A stretch of 64,000 nt of DNA, from assembly GCA_013151235.1 (NCBI GenBank), contig JAADIO010000048.1, forward strand, positions 1 to 64,000, given 5' to 3'. Below are positions 54,237 through 62,090 of the stretch, in pieces (the first letter of the stretch is position 1; each line of letters begins with the position of its first letter). Position numbers and translations under genes: made by a program. This stretch comes from Deltaproteobacteria bacterium (GTDB lineage: Bacteria > CG2-30-53-67). The notes under the pieces were generated by a model. The model was not told the DNA's origin, did not search any database, and saw only the letters and a list, made by a program, of their open reading frames with translations.

Positions 54237-55457
54237 TCAAGTCTTCGGTGTTTTGTGATGGCTGGCACCGGCTTTCATGTTCCACCCATTCTTCTCACCG
54301 AGGATATCCTCTTCGTAAACGGACCGGATGATATAGATCAGGGGAGTATCCTTCAAACGGACGACTTTGGGTACCTTGAGGCTGTGCCCCTCTGCATCAT
54401 AGAGGATCTCCACCGTGGGTCGGAGAGGCCGGTCTTCACTGGTTTCGATTACCTTGCCGACTTCATTGGTATTCAGTTTCACAAACCCTTCCAGAGGGAA
54501 AACGGAAATCTTTTTGAGCAGGGTTTTGATCAGACGAGGAGCAAAAACCCCCTTTTCGCTCTCTACGATGATCTTGACGGCATCATAGGGGAGAAAACGG
54601 CGCCGTTGTGGACGAGTATGGGTCAGGGCCTCGTAGTAATCGACAAGACCGATGATCTGAGCGTACTCGTGAATCTCCTCACCGGTCAGCCCGCGGGGAT
54701 AGCCTTTTCCGTTGATCCGTTCATGTTCCTGCCGGACGACCGCGGCGATCCAGGTATAGGTAGGTCCGAGCCGGGAGAGCATCTCGTAGCTGTATTCCGG
54801 ATGACGTTTCATCTCCTCATATTCTTCCTTGCTCAGGACGTCTTCCTTGTTGATCAGTTCCAGATCGAGCTTGGCCATCCCGATGTCATGGAGTAACGCC
54901 ACCGTGCCGAGACGGATGAGCTGGTTTTCGTTGTAGTCGAGTCCCATTCCGATTTTGAGGGAGAAAATGGCCACATTGACGGCATGAGAGACAAGGTCGG
55001 TCGAAGAGTGACGGGTATAGACGGCCTTCAGATAGAGACGGTCCGCCGCCATGAGGCTGTGAACCATCCGTACGGTACATTCGGCAATCCGTTCCGCCGA
55101 GAAGGATTCCCCTGCCTTGCCGCGATCCATGGCGATCTGCACCTGTTCCTTGGATTCATCGTAGATCTTTTCCACATCTCCGTAGATCCACTCCCCTTCG
55201 GAACGCTTGGTTTCCACACGTTCCCGGAGGATGGACGATCGTCGGCGAAGCGCCTCCTGGGGCATCACATTCCCGATCCCCTGCTCTTCACTCTCCTTGA
55301 GGAGTTCATCGACGGAGAGGATCTCGCTCAGTTTTAGATCCCTTTTCGGAGGTTCCGGCTGTTCCATTTTCGGAGTTGCAGCCGGATCGGTGGGAGAAGA
55401 GGAGGGAGCCGATTTTGTTGCATCGGACTCTTTCAGAATATCCGTGATTCGTACCAT
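54237..55457 (-). CDS. HD-GYP domain protein
   Basis: The 406-residue product has a low-complexity Pro/Ser/Thr-rich N terminus (residues 10-40). A helical region and an HD-GYP domain at about 150-310 follow, with SHAVNVAIFSLKIGMGL, ALLHDIGMAK and EHERINGKGYPRGLTG. The first histidine of the usual HHE triplet is Glu and the Asp of the DGxGYP motif is Asn, a variant seen in other relatives. Activity is uncertain. A C-terminal beta-rich extension (residues 320-395) is not familiar. It is followed two bases later by the ABC ATPase. Confidence 0.82.
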   Translation of the reverse strand: MVRITDILKESDATKSAPSSSPTDPAATPKMEQPEPPKRDLKLSEILSVDELLKESEEQGIGNVMPQEALRRRSSILRERVETKRSEGEWIYGDVEKIYDESKEQVQIAMDRGKAGESFSAERIAECTVRMVHSLMAADRLYLKAVYTRHSSTDLVSHAVNVAIFSLKIGMGLDYNENQLIRLGTVALLHDIGMAKLDLELINKEDVLSKEEYEEMKRHPEYSYEMLSRLGPTYTWIAAVVRQEHERINGKGYPRGLTGEEIHEYAQIIGLVDYYEALTHTRPQRRRFLPYDAVKIIVESEKGVFAPRLIKTLLKKISVFPLEGFVKLNTNEVGKVIETSEDRPLRPTVEILYDAEGHSLKVPKVVRLKDTPLIYIIRSVYEEDILGEKNGWNMKAGASHHKTPKT

Positions 55458-55469
55458 AACAAAACTCCC

Positions 55470-56267
55470 TTATAAAGAACCGTGGGCGGATTTTTCCACG
55501 ATTGCACTATTGATGAAATTGACACTCTCTCCGCATCCGATCAGGAGGCTTAAGTCACAGATATTGTTGATCTTCCGGGGAATCCCGCAACTGAAATCAT
55601 AGATCTTACGGAGGGCATCGTTCGTGAACATGTTCCGTCTTGCTCCTGCTTTCTTGAGACGGAAAAAGATGAATTTGACCATCTCCTTCACATCGAGAGC
55701 CTGGAGGTGATAACGAATGGCGATCCGTTGATTGAGTTGAGTAATATGTTCGATCTTCTCTTTCAGTTCCGGCTGGCCGATGAGAATCAGCGTCAGCAGA
55801 AAACGGTCATTGAGCTGAAAATTCAGCAGCAGCCGCAATTCTTCGAAGGTGTGTTCACTGTTGATCAACTGGGCTTCATCAACAATGATGACGGAGTTTT
55901 TTCCCTCGTTGAGGTTCTGATAGAGATGATCATTCAACCGATGAATCATCTCCCGCCTGGATTCGTTCGTTGTCTCCATCCCGAACTGGTAGAGAATTTC
56001 CCGGAGAAAATCTTCCGATTCCAGGCAGGGGTTTTCAATCAGAGCAATCTGATAGTTCCGTTTCACCAGCCGTTGGACAAGAAGCCGGCTGATGGTGGTC
56101 TTCCCGCAGCCGATCTCTCCCGTCAGCATTGCCGCACCTTTGCGGCTTTCAATCGCGTAGATCAGACGGGTCAGAGCCTCTTCGTGAAGCGGCGACTTGT
56201 AGAGGTACCCGGGATTGGGAAGGTTTTCGAAGGGGTATTCGATGAGGCCCCAGTAATCTTTGTACAT
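55470..56267 (-). CDS. ExeA/GspA-like AAA ATPase
   Basis: The 265-residue product begins MYKDYWGLIEYPFENLPNP, the signature N terminus of ExeA/GspA and related secretion or exosortase-associated ATPases. Walker A is GEIGCGKTTISRLL, Walker B is SVIIVDEAQLI, and sensor-like GQPELKEKI and RYHLQAL follow. ExeA normally carries a peptidoglycan-binding domain after the ATPase; here the protein ends first. Its partner could be the HD-GYP gene 12 bases downstream. A promoter lies at 56379-56408. Confidence 0.87.
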   Translation of the reverse strand: MYKDYWGLIEYPFENLPNPGYLYKSPLHEEALTRLIYAIESRKGAAMLTGEIGCGKTTISRLLVQRLVKRNYQIALIENPCLESEDFLREILYQFGMETTNESRREMIHRLNDHLYQNLNEGKNSVIIVDEAQLINSEHTFEELRLLLNFQLNDRFLLTLILIGQPELKEKIEHITQLNQRIAIRYHLQALDVKEMVKFIFFRLKKAGARRNMFTNDALRKIYDFSCGIPRKINNICDLSLLIGCGESVNFINSAIVEKSAHGSL

Positions 56268-56378
56268 GGACAGATTCTCCGGAAAGGGTAAAGGTCAAAG
56301 CAATCCCGGCCCAGGGCTCTGCTTGCCGGTACATCCTCTGATATCATGCAGAAAAGAAGAAAATCTATTACTAATAAT

Positions 56379-56408
56379 ATGTTAAATGGCATCCTTGAAA
56401 TCTGTCAA
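56379..56408 (-). promoter_or_regulatory. Promoter for the ExeA-like/HD-GYP/ABC unit
   Basis: On the minus strand TTGACA (56408-56403) and TAACAT (56384-56379) are 18 bases apart. Predicted transcription runs leftward into the ATPase at 56267, leaving a leader of about 100 bases. Confidence 0.5.
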
Positions 56409-56417
56409 GCTATTATT

Positions 56418-57389
56418 TCAGGGAGTTGGAGGGAGAAACTTGCGGAGTTTCCTGAGGATCTCGTTGGTATAGCGGAAAAATTCGTCGGCAACGATGGCGA
56501 CCCAGAGTCCTTTTTCGCCCCGCTCTTCCAGAACTTTCATTCCGTAGACGGTCATCCCGGAGGAAGGCCCTGCGACAATCCCTTCCCGGCATATCATTTC
56601 CACCAGGGTGCGATAGGCATCGTCGGAGTCGACGAGGATTTTTTCATCGATGATCGATTCATCATAGATCTCCGGCTTCATCGTGTATTCCGTGTTGCGC
56701 AGACCGTAAAACTCGTGGCTCTGCTCACTCGGTTCCACGGAGATGATCCTGATCTCCGGGTTCTTTTCCTTCAGGTATCGGCCCACCCCGGTGATGGTGC
56801 CCCCGGTGCCGACGCCGCTGATGAAGTGGGTGATCTTTCCGGCCGTCTGCGCCCAGATCTCCGGTCCCGTCGTTTGAAAATGGATCTCCGGATTATGACG
56901 ATTTCCATACTGATAGGGAACCATATGATCGGGCAGGTTCTTGTAACCGAAGGCGGCGGCAATGGCTCCTTCTCCGGGGAAACGGGGGCAGGCGTCATCG
57001 GGGCTTAAATCCATCGAGGAGGTCGTCAGGGTCAGCAGCGCCTTCTTGCCGGCGGGGATCTGCTCCCCCGAGGTGATCACCGGCTTCTTGTATCCTAAAA
57101 GGTTCAGAAAAACGCTGAGGGCCACCCCCGTGTTTCCCGATGTCGGTTCGACACAGGTGGTCTCCGGCTTCAAATCACCATCTTCAATGGCGCCGGTAAT
57201 CATGCCGAAAGCGGTCCGGTCCTTGATCGATCCCACGGGGTTGAAAAATTCCAGTTTCGCGCAGGCGATCCGATCCTTCTTCGGTTCAATAACATGATTC
57301 AGGCGCACCAAAGGAGTGTCCCCGATCAGCTCGGTGATGTTGTTGTAGATCCCCCGATGTTTCAGCGGTGGTCTGGTATGCTCTGTCAT
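56418..57389 (-). CDS. Cysteine synthase homologue (CysK/CysM family)
   Basis: This fold-type II PLP enzyme (323 residues) carries ELIGDTPLVRLN, the PLP-lysine motif FNPVGSIKDRTAFG and PTSGNTGVALS. SGVGTGGTITGVGRYL binds the phosphate. The mid-region (SGEQIPAGKKALL, then CPRFPGEGAI) differs from classical O-acetylserine enzymes. The gene is the last of a run encoding a Gly-Gly carrier, an activating enzyme and a JAMM protease, as in the mycobacterial CysM-CysO-Mec pathway. I infer that it uses a protein thiocarboxylate; acceptor (O-acetyl- or O-phosphoserine) is unknown. ATG 57389 is preferred to 57392 for ribosome-site spacing. Confidence 0.87.
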   Translation of the reverse strand: MTEHTRPPLKHRGIYNNITELIGDTPLVRLNHVIEPKKDRIACAKLEFFNPVGSIKDRTAFGMITGAIEDGDLKPETTCVEPTSGNTGVALSVFLNLLGYKKPVITSGEQIPAGKKALLTLTTSSMDLSPDDACPRFPGEGAIAAAFGYKNLPDHMVPYQYGNRHNPEIHFQTTGPEIWAQTAGKITHFISGVGTGGTITGVGRYLKEKNPEIRIISVEPSEQSHEFYGLRNTEYTMKPEIYDESIIDEKILVDSDDAYRTLVEMICREGIVAGPSSGMTVYGMKVLEERGEKGLWVAIVADEFFRYTNEILRKLRKFLPPTP

Positions 57390-57470
57390 CATCTCTCCTT
57401 TCCGGCACCCGGCGGGGAGGATTCTTCCGTTCTGTCATATAAGAAGCCGCCGGTTCATACAGATGAAGCG

Positions 57471-57713
57471 TCACTTTTTCTTTGCAATTATTTGCCAGTC
57501 CGTTTCGTTGACGGCGCTGACTTCCAGCACCTCGTGTCCCTCCCCCCTGAGACTGCGGGGCACGTTTTCCGTGGCGGGCTGATGGTCCACGATGATTCTC
57601 AGTATCTCGCCGGCCGAGAGGGTCTCCAACGCCAGTTTCGTCTTGACGAAGGTGTAGGGACAGACTTCTCCTTTGATGTCCAGTTCCCTGTCGATCTTGT
57701 ATGGATCGTTCAT
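57471..57713 (-). CDS. tusA: TusA-family sulfurtransferase
   Basis: The 80-residue protein is a TusA-like persulfide carrier. The active-site motif is GEVCPYTFVKTKLALE near residues 15-30, with CPYT in place of the usual CPxP. RIIVDHQPATENVPRSL is characteristic of a TusA subgroup found next to cysteine-synthase genes. GAGGAG lies just upstream. It probably receives sulfane sulfur and passes it to or from the neighbouring DsrE-type proteins. Confidence 0.87.
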   Translation of the reverse strand: MNDPYKIDRELDIKGEVCPYTFVKTKLALETLSAGEILRIIVDHQPATENVPRSLRGEGHEVLEVSAVNETDWQIIAKKK

Positions 57714-57791
57714 GAAGTTTTCTCCTCATAATATCATTTCCCGTTCCCTGCCGGAATCCATGAGAGGTGATTGATCCCCCCCGCCGGAGCG

Positions 57792-58052
57792 TCACCAGCA
57801 GATTACGGCATCCGCCTCCAGAAGAAGGGAAACAATGGCATCATAGTCTACGAGTTCGCCTGTGATCGACTTTCCTCTCGCCTCGACGTCGTCCCGGCAG
57901 GCATAGACCTTCTCGATCCCTTCCACCGGAGTCAGCACGGCATCATGGAGGAGGAGTACGGAAACCTCGGCTCCGGCCGCCTGTTCCTCCAGGATTTCAA
58001 CGGCATAAGGATCCTGCCGGCTTTTGAGAACATGGAGGATTTTTTTCGGCAT
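57792..58052 (-). CDS. DsrH/TusB-like protein
   Basis: The 86-residue protein has the DsrH/TusB layout: KKILHVLKS at the start, VSVLLLHDAV, VYACRDDVEARG and a C-terminal VICW ending in Trp. A single central cysteine lies in VYACRDD. Members form hexamers with DsrE and DsrF. ATG 58052 is used; a GTG two codons earlier is an alternative. It lies 10 bases after the DsrF-like gene. Confidence 0.72.
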   Translation of the reverse strand: MPKKILHVLKSRQDPYAVEILEEQAAGAEVSVLLLHDAVLTPVEGIEKVYACRDDVEARGKSITGELVDYDAIVSLLLEADAVICW

Positions 58053-58062
58053 ACCCACTCCC

Positions 58063-58407
58063 TCAACAGCCGATTACAAGATCGCTCCCGGCAAGGATCT
58101 TGCCGAGGGTACGACGATTCTCCCGGGTTACGGGGAAGACGGTCTCGACGATGCTCCGCTCCGCCATTGACTCCTTCTCCGCCAGAAAGGGACACCCTAA
58201 TTCCCGGAGAGTCCGCACATGGCGGTGAATTTCGGACAAACCGATCCTCTCCGGTGCCGGGGCCTGCAGGAGAAAGACCCCTTCTTCGGCCAGCACGATC
58301 TTGACCCTATTCCCGGAAAGCGTCATCCCCAGGGACATGCGGAGCATTTCCGAGATAAACATTCGTTCCAGGGGCGGTTTCCGTAGAAGTATGACGAGCT
58401 CTTTCAT
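58063..58407 (-). CDS. DsrF/TusC-like protein
   Basis: The 114-residue protein has a DsrE-superfamily fold pattern: ELVILLRKPP, then MSLGMTLSGNRVKIVLAEEGVFLLQ and a C-terminal GSDLVIGC. It is the middle of three DsrE-type genes and most likely the DsrF/TusC position. No strong TusC-specific motif is seen. Its own cysteines (in ELGCPFL and the final residue) are not in the usual DsrE place. Confidence 0.68.
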   Translation of the reverse strand: MKELVILLRKPPLERMFISEMLRMSLGMTLSGNRVKIVLAEEGVFLLQAPAPERIGLSEIHRHVRTLRELGCPFLAEKESMAERSIVETVFPVTRENRRTLGKILAGSDLVIGC

Positions 58408-58418
58408 GAATATTTGCC

Positions 58419-58733
58419 TCAGTGAAAGGAGAGGAACGCATCGCCCTTCGCGACCATTTCCGACAGATCATACTGACTGCCGAAGAGGACCCCCTCCCGG
58501 CGGGGCACTTTTCTTTGGTCGGCATCGTAGGCACAGAGAATAATCTCCACCCCCCGGTCCGCAAGTTCCATGAAATCGTCCCGGAGAATATGGTAGACCC
58601 CGTCGTACATCAGAAAGATCCGGACCCGGTGCCCCTGCCGGAGGGCCGCTTCCGAGATCTTCATCACGGTCCGGCGATTTTCACTTTCCGGGCTGGAGGT
58701 CAGCAGAAGACCGATCGCAGCGGACTTGCCCAT
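58419..58733 (-). CDS. DsrE/TusD-like protein
   Basis: The 104-residue protein has the DsrE pattern IGLLLTSSPESENRRTVMKISEAALRQGHRVRIFLM and the cysteine segment VEIILCAYDADQRKV, where the active-site cysteine of DsrE/TusD sits. It is therefore the likely persulfide carrier of the trio. ATG 58733 overlaps the stop of the protease gene (TAATG); a frame extending upstream is ignored. Confidence 0.8.
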   Translation of the reverse strand: MGKSAAIGLLLTSSPESENRRTVMKISEAALRQGHRVRIFLMYDGVYHILRDDFMELADRGVEIILCAYDADQRKVPRREGVLFGSQYDLSEMVAKGDAFLSFH

Positions 58734-59188
58734 TATGCATAACTCCCTTCCCGGAATTGTTTCCGGGGGATGATCCTCAATCGCTCTTCCCGGAAGGATC
58801 TCTCCTGCGGCTCCAAAACCCAGGACCTTGACGATGGGTCTTTCCCCTCGATGACTGAAACAATCAGATAGGAATATTCGTTCCATGCACGGTGAAGATC
58901 CACGGAGGAGGGGAGGGAAGGCCCATCGGGATGAGAGTGATAAAAGCCGAGGATCTCCCGACCGGCCTTTCGGGCCTCCCGGTCTACCCGCAGGAAGTCT
59001 CTTCCGTCGATCGCATAACGGTCACATCCCCGAAGGTGTTCGCGGTTCTTTGTCGGAAAATTTTTTTCAACCCGTTTCTCTTTCCCCAACCGGCCGACGA
59101 GAATTCCGCAACATTCCTGAGGATATTCCCGGACGGCCTGCCGATGGATGCGTTGAAGAAGAGAGGGGGAAATCAGGAGTGCGGTCAA
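58733..59188 (-). CDS. JAMM/MPN metalloprotease (Mec/HcyD-like)
   Basis: This about 151-residue protein is a bacterial JAMM protease. The catalytic Glu lies in REYPQECCGILVG. The zinc motif is FYHSHPDGPSLPSSVDL, an exact HxH-x7-S-x2-D arrangement. In mycobacteria Mec releases cysteine from the carrier CysO; in Wolinella HcyD trims the carrier HcyS to expose Gly-Gly. Here the carrier already ends in Gly-Gly, so the first role fits better. TTG 59188 has GAGGTG eight bases upstream; TTG 59206 is a weaker choice. The stop overlaps the DsrE start. Confidence 0.88.
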   Translation of the reverse strand: MTALLISPSLLQRIHRQAVREYPQECCGILVGRLGKEKRVEKNFPTKNREHLRGCDRYAIDGRDFLRVDREARKAGREILGFYHSHPDGPSLPSSVDLHRAWNEYSYLIVSVIEGKDPSSRSWVLEPQERSFREERLRIIPRKQFREGSYA

Positions 59189-59221
59189 GAATGGATCACC
59201 TCGCAAGGGGACGGAAAGCCG

Positions 59222-60028
59222 TCAGAAGTTTACCCGGCAGAATTCTTCATAATCGATCAATTCCGTAATGGTCGGATGCTCCCCGCAGACGGGGCAGCCG
59301 GGATCTTTCCGCACCTTGATGGTCCGGAACTCCATTTCCAGCGCCTCGTAATTCAGCATCCGGCCCTGCAGAAGTTTTCCCGTCTTCAGGATCAGCTTCA
59401 GAACTTCCGTCGCCTGAAGCAGACCGATCACGCCGGGGAGAACCCCGAGAACCCCCGCTTCTTCACAGGAGGCCGTCATCCCCGGCGGGGGCGGCTCCCG
59501 GAAGAGACAGCGATAACAGGGACCCTCTCCGGGGAGAATGGTCATGACCTGACCGGTAAAACGGAAGACCGCTCCGTAGGAGAGGGGCTTGCCGGTCAGG
59601 ACACAGGCGTCATTGACAAGATAGCGGGTCGGAAAATTGTCGCTCCCGTCGACAACAATGTCATAGCCCTGAAGGATCTCCAGAATATTCTTTGAGGTCA
59701 CCCGCTCCTGATAGGTCGTTACCTCCACGGCCGGATTCAGCGCTTCCAGGGTTTCTTTGGCGGAGAGTGCCTTGTTCTTCCCCAGGTCCGTCATGCTGTG
59801 TACCACCTGCCGTTGCAGGTTGCTCAACTCCACGTGGTCGCCGTCGACAATCCCGATCTTTCCCACGCCTGCGGCGGCGAGATAGTAACCTACCGGCGCC
59901 CCGAGACCTCCGCCTCCGATCATCAACACACGGGCATCACGGATCTTTTTCTGGCCTGCTCCCCCGACCTCCGGGAGAAGAATATGCCGGCTGTAGCGCT
60001 TGATTTCGTCTTCCGAAAAGTCAAACAT
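59222..60028 (-). CDS. ThiF/MoeB/HesA-type adenylyltransferase
   Basis: The E1-like enzyme (268 residues) adenylates the C terminus of a sulfur carrier. RYSRHILLPEVGGAGQ opens the domain. GGGGLGAPVGYYLAAAGVG binds ATP, and VDGDHVELSNLQRQV and DGSDNFPTRYLVNDAC follow. Zinc ligands are CYRCLF and CPVCGE. The catalytic-type cysteine lies in TASCEEAGVLGVLPG. No rhodanese domain is attached, so sulfur must come from another protein, plausibly the DsrEFH/TusA-like set. It lies three bases from the NIL gene. Confidence 0.92.
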   Translation of the reverse strand: MFDFSEDEIKRYSRHILLPEVGGAGQKKIRDARVLMIGGGGLGAPVGYYLAAAGVGKIGIVDGDHVELSNLQRQVVHSMTDLGKNKALSAKETLEALNPAVEVTTYQERVTSKNILEILQGYDIVVDGSDNFPTRYLVNDACVLTGKPLSYGAVFRFTGQVMTILPGEGPCYRCLFREPPPPGMTASCEEAGVLGVLPGVIGLLQATEVLKLILKTGKLLQGRMLNYEALEMEFRTIKVRKDPGCPVCGEHPTITELIDYEEFCRVNF

Positions 60029-60030
60029 TT

Positions 60031-60255
60031 TCAGTTGCGTTCCTCCACGTTCACGTGCATCGTTCGTAAAAACGAGACTGCGCGCTCGATCTCCTTTTCC
60101 TCACCCTCCAGTTCCAGGAGGACCCATCCTTCCTGTTCCGTTACCGCCGCCTGAAAGATGCTGGTCACCACCTTGAATTCGTGACCGATCCGATAGATGA
60201 CCGGTTCCTGAATCAACTCGTCGGAAAAGGTCAGACTGATCATTTTCTTCGCCAT
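60031..60255 (-). CDS. Single-domain NIL protein 2
   Basis: The 74-residue product is one NIL domain (ISLTFSDELIQEPVIYRIGHEFKVVTSIF, then GWVLLELEGEEKEIERAVSFL). NIL domains were first defined at the C terminus of MetN methionine-transport ATPases, where they bind methionine. Small NIL-ferredoxin proteins are linked to homocysteine synthesis in methanogens. It differs from NIL protein 1 by an insertion-free but divergent C terminus (TMHVNVEERN). Confidence 0.88.
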   Translation of the reverse strand: MAKKMISLTFSDELIQEPVIYRIGHEFKVVTSIFQAAVTEQEGWVLLELEGEEKEIERAVSFLRTMHVNVEERN

Positions 60256-60279
60256 ATCATTGCTCCCCGTCCTCCACCG

Positions 60280-60516
60280 CTATTCGATCACATCCATTAC
60301 GACCGGTTCGACCCGCACGTCCTGTGACTTCAGGTATTCCATGGCCCGGCCGATCTCTTCCGGTTCCCCTTCCAATTCCAGCCCGACAACCCCGATCTCG
60401 TCGGTCACACTGGCACAACGAATGTTGGTCACCACATTGAACTTGTGACCCACATGATAGATCAGCGGCTCCCGGATCAGTTTGGGGGGAAAGGTCAGAT
60501 AAACTTTACGTTTCAT
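60280..60516 (-). CDS. Single-domain NIL protein 1
   Basis: The 78-residue product is a NIL domain (KVYLTFPPKLIREPLIYHVGHKFNVVTNI, then VVGLELEGEPEEIGRAMEYL). It is a clear paralogue of the next gene. ATG 60516 is supported by AGGAGG ahead of it; that site also holds the stop of the carrier-protein gene, so translation is coupled. Confidence 0.88.
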   Translation of the reverse strand: MKRKVYLTFPPKLIREPLIYHVGHKFNVVTNIRCASVTDEIGVVGLELEGEPEEIGRAMEYLKSQDVRVEPVVMDVIE

Positions 60517-60518
60517 CC

Positions 60519-60794
60519 TCAACCTCCTGCAATGGCGGGAACGATGGAAAGAGCGTCCCCGTCCTTGATCTTTGTTTCCAGATCGTTCAGAAACCGGATA
60601 TCCTCGTCATTGAGATAGACGTTCACGAATCTTCGCAATTTCTCATTCTCATCGCAGATTCGTTCCTGAATGCCGGAATATTGCTTCTCCATGTTCGAAA
60701 TGATTTCCCGAACCGTTTCCCCTTCAGCGGTCACCTCCGATGCGCCATCGGTCAGTGATCGAAGCGGCGTTGGAATTCTGATTGTTACGGACAT
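60519..60794 (-). CDS. MoaD/ThiS-like sulfur-carrier protein
   Basis: The 91-residue beta-grasp protein starts MSVTIRIPTPLRSLTDGASEV and contains NVYLNDEDIRFLNDLETKIKDGDALSIVPA. It ends in AIAGG, the diglycine needed for adenylation and thiocarboxylate formation. Length and the DIRFL...GD.L.IVPAIAGG block are close to the CysO/MoaD-like subgroup. A frame upstream exists but ATG 60794 follows GGGAGGT. It lies next to the threonine-synthase paralogue and the NIL genes. Confidence 0.92.
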   Translation of the reverse strand: MSVTIRIPTPLRSLTDGASEVTAEGETVREIISNMEKQYSGIQERICDENEKLRRFVNVYLNDEDIRFLNDLETKIKDGDALSIVPAIAGG

Positions 60795-60831
60795 TATTGA
60801 CCTCCCATGTTTCAGTTTTTTAGATGTTTTA

Positions 60832-62073
60832 TCATAACCGGGACTGATTTTCCAGCAAAAGGGCTTCAAAGGAGTCGAGCCTGGAATCGATCACCGGGTG
60901 GGGATGCAACCGGCCGACGAGGGCTTCCTGAGTTTTCAGGCCATTTCCTGTAATGGAAACCACGATCGATTCGTCGCGGGGGATCTTTCCCTGTTCAATG
61001 AGTTTTTTCGCCGCCCCCAGGGTGACCCCGCCGGCGGTTTCCGTGAAGATCCCTTCCGTCTCCGCCAGCAGTTTGATCGCTTCGATGATCTCATCGTCGG
61101 TGACCTCTTCTCCCCACCCTCCCGAATCGGTCATGGTCCGGATGGCGTAGAACCCGTCCGCAGGATTTCCGATGGCCAGCGATTTGGCGATGGTGTCCGG
61201 TTTGACCGGTTTGAAAAGCTCCGTCCCTTTCTTCACGGCCGTTACAATCGGGGAGCAGCCGGTCGCCTGGGCTCCGAACATCTTCGTGGGGCTCTCCTCC
61301 ACCAGACCGATCTTCGCCATCTCCTGAAAGGATTTCTTCAGCTTGGTGATCAGCGAACCTCCGGCCATCGGCACCACCACATTCTGCGGAAGCCGCCACC
61401 CTAATTGCTCTGCGATTTCGTATCCGAAGGTTTTGGATCCTTCCGCATAGAAGGGACGAAGATTGATGTTGACGAATGCCCACCGGTGTTGGTCGGCCAC
61501 TTCGGTACAGAGCCGGTTTACATCGTCATAGTTCCCTTCGACCCCCACGAGGTTCGTCCCGAAGACCTGCGTTCCCATAATCTTTCCCTGCTCCAGGTCG
61601 GCCGGGATGAAGACGTAGCTCTTCAGACCGGCGGACGAAGCACAGGCCGCCACGGCATTGGCCAGATTCCCCGTCGATGCGCAGGCAATCGTGTCGAAGC
61701 CGAACTCCTTTGCTTTCGAGACCGCCACGGCGACCACCCGGTCCTTGAAGGAGAGCGTTGGGAAACTGACAGCGTCATTCTTGATATAGAGTTCCGAGAC
61801 GCCGAGTTTGTGCGCCAGGTTTTCCGCCCGGACGAGAGGCGTATAACCGACGTTCTCTCCTACGGTCGGTGCTTCATCCAGGGGGAGCAGTTCCAGATAA
61901 CGCCACATGTCCGGCGGCCGGGCCATGATCTTTTCACGTGACAAGACGTCGGCAATCTCATCATATTGATAGACCACTTCCAGCGGCCCGAAACAGAACT
62001 CACAGATATTGATCGGATCCTTGGGGTATTCTCTTCCGCATTCCCTGCATTTCAAACCCTGTACATAACCCAT
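60832..62073 (-). CDS. Zinc-ribbon threonine-synthase paralogue
   Basis: The 413-residue fold-type II PLP enzyme has an N-terminal zinc ribbon (CRECGREY...CEFCFG). The PLP-lysine motif is PTLSFKDRVVAVAVS, and the adjacent loop reads STGNLANAVAACA, where housekeeping ThrC has [22 protein letters not shown] binds phosphate. A normal threonine synthase is encoded at 6409-7467. Placement beside a sulfur carrier, NIL proteins and an Rrf2 regulator suggests it may act on O-phosphohomoserine with carrier-bound sulfur to make homocysteine. That is inference; many databases would simply call it threonine synthase. Confidence 0.85.
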   Translation of the reverse strand: MGYVQGLKCRECGREYPKDPINICEFCFGPLEVVYQYDEIADVLSREKIMARPPDMWRYLELLPLDEAPTVGENVGYTPLVRAENLAHKLGVSELYIKNDAVSFPTLSFKDRVVAVAVSKAKEFGFDTIACASTGNLANAVAACASSAGLKSYVFIPADLEQGKIMGTQVFGTNLVGVEGNYDDVNRLCTEVADQHRWAFVNINLRPFYAEGSKTFGYEIAEQLGWRLPQNVVVPMAGGSLITKLKKSFQEMAKIGLVEESPTKMFGAQATGCSPIVTAVKKGTELFKPVKPDTIAKSLAIGNPADGFYAIRTMTDSGGWGEEVTDDEIIEAIKLLAETEGIFTETAGGVTLGAAKKLIEQGKIPRDESIVVSITGNGLKTQEALVGRLHPHPVIDSRLDSFEALLLENQSRL

Positions 62074-62090
62074 TTCCCTGTCCCTTTCAT

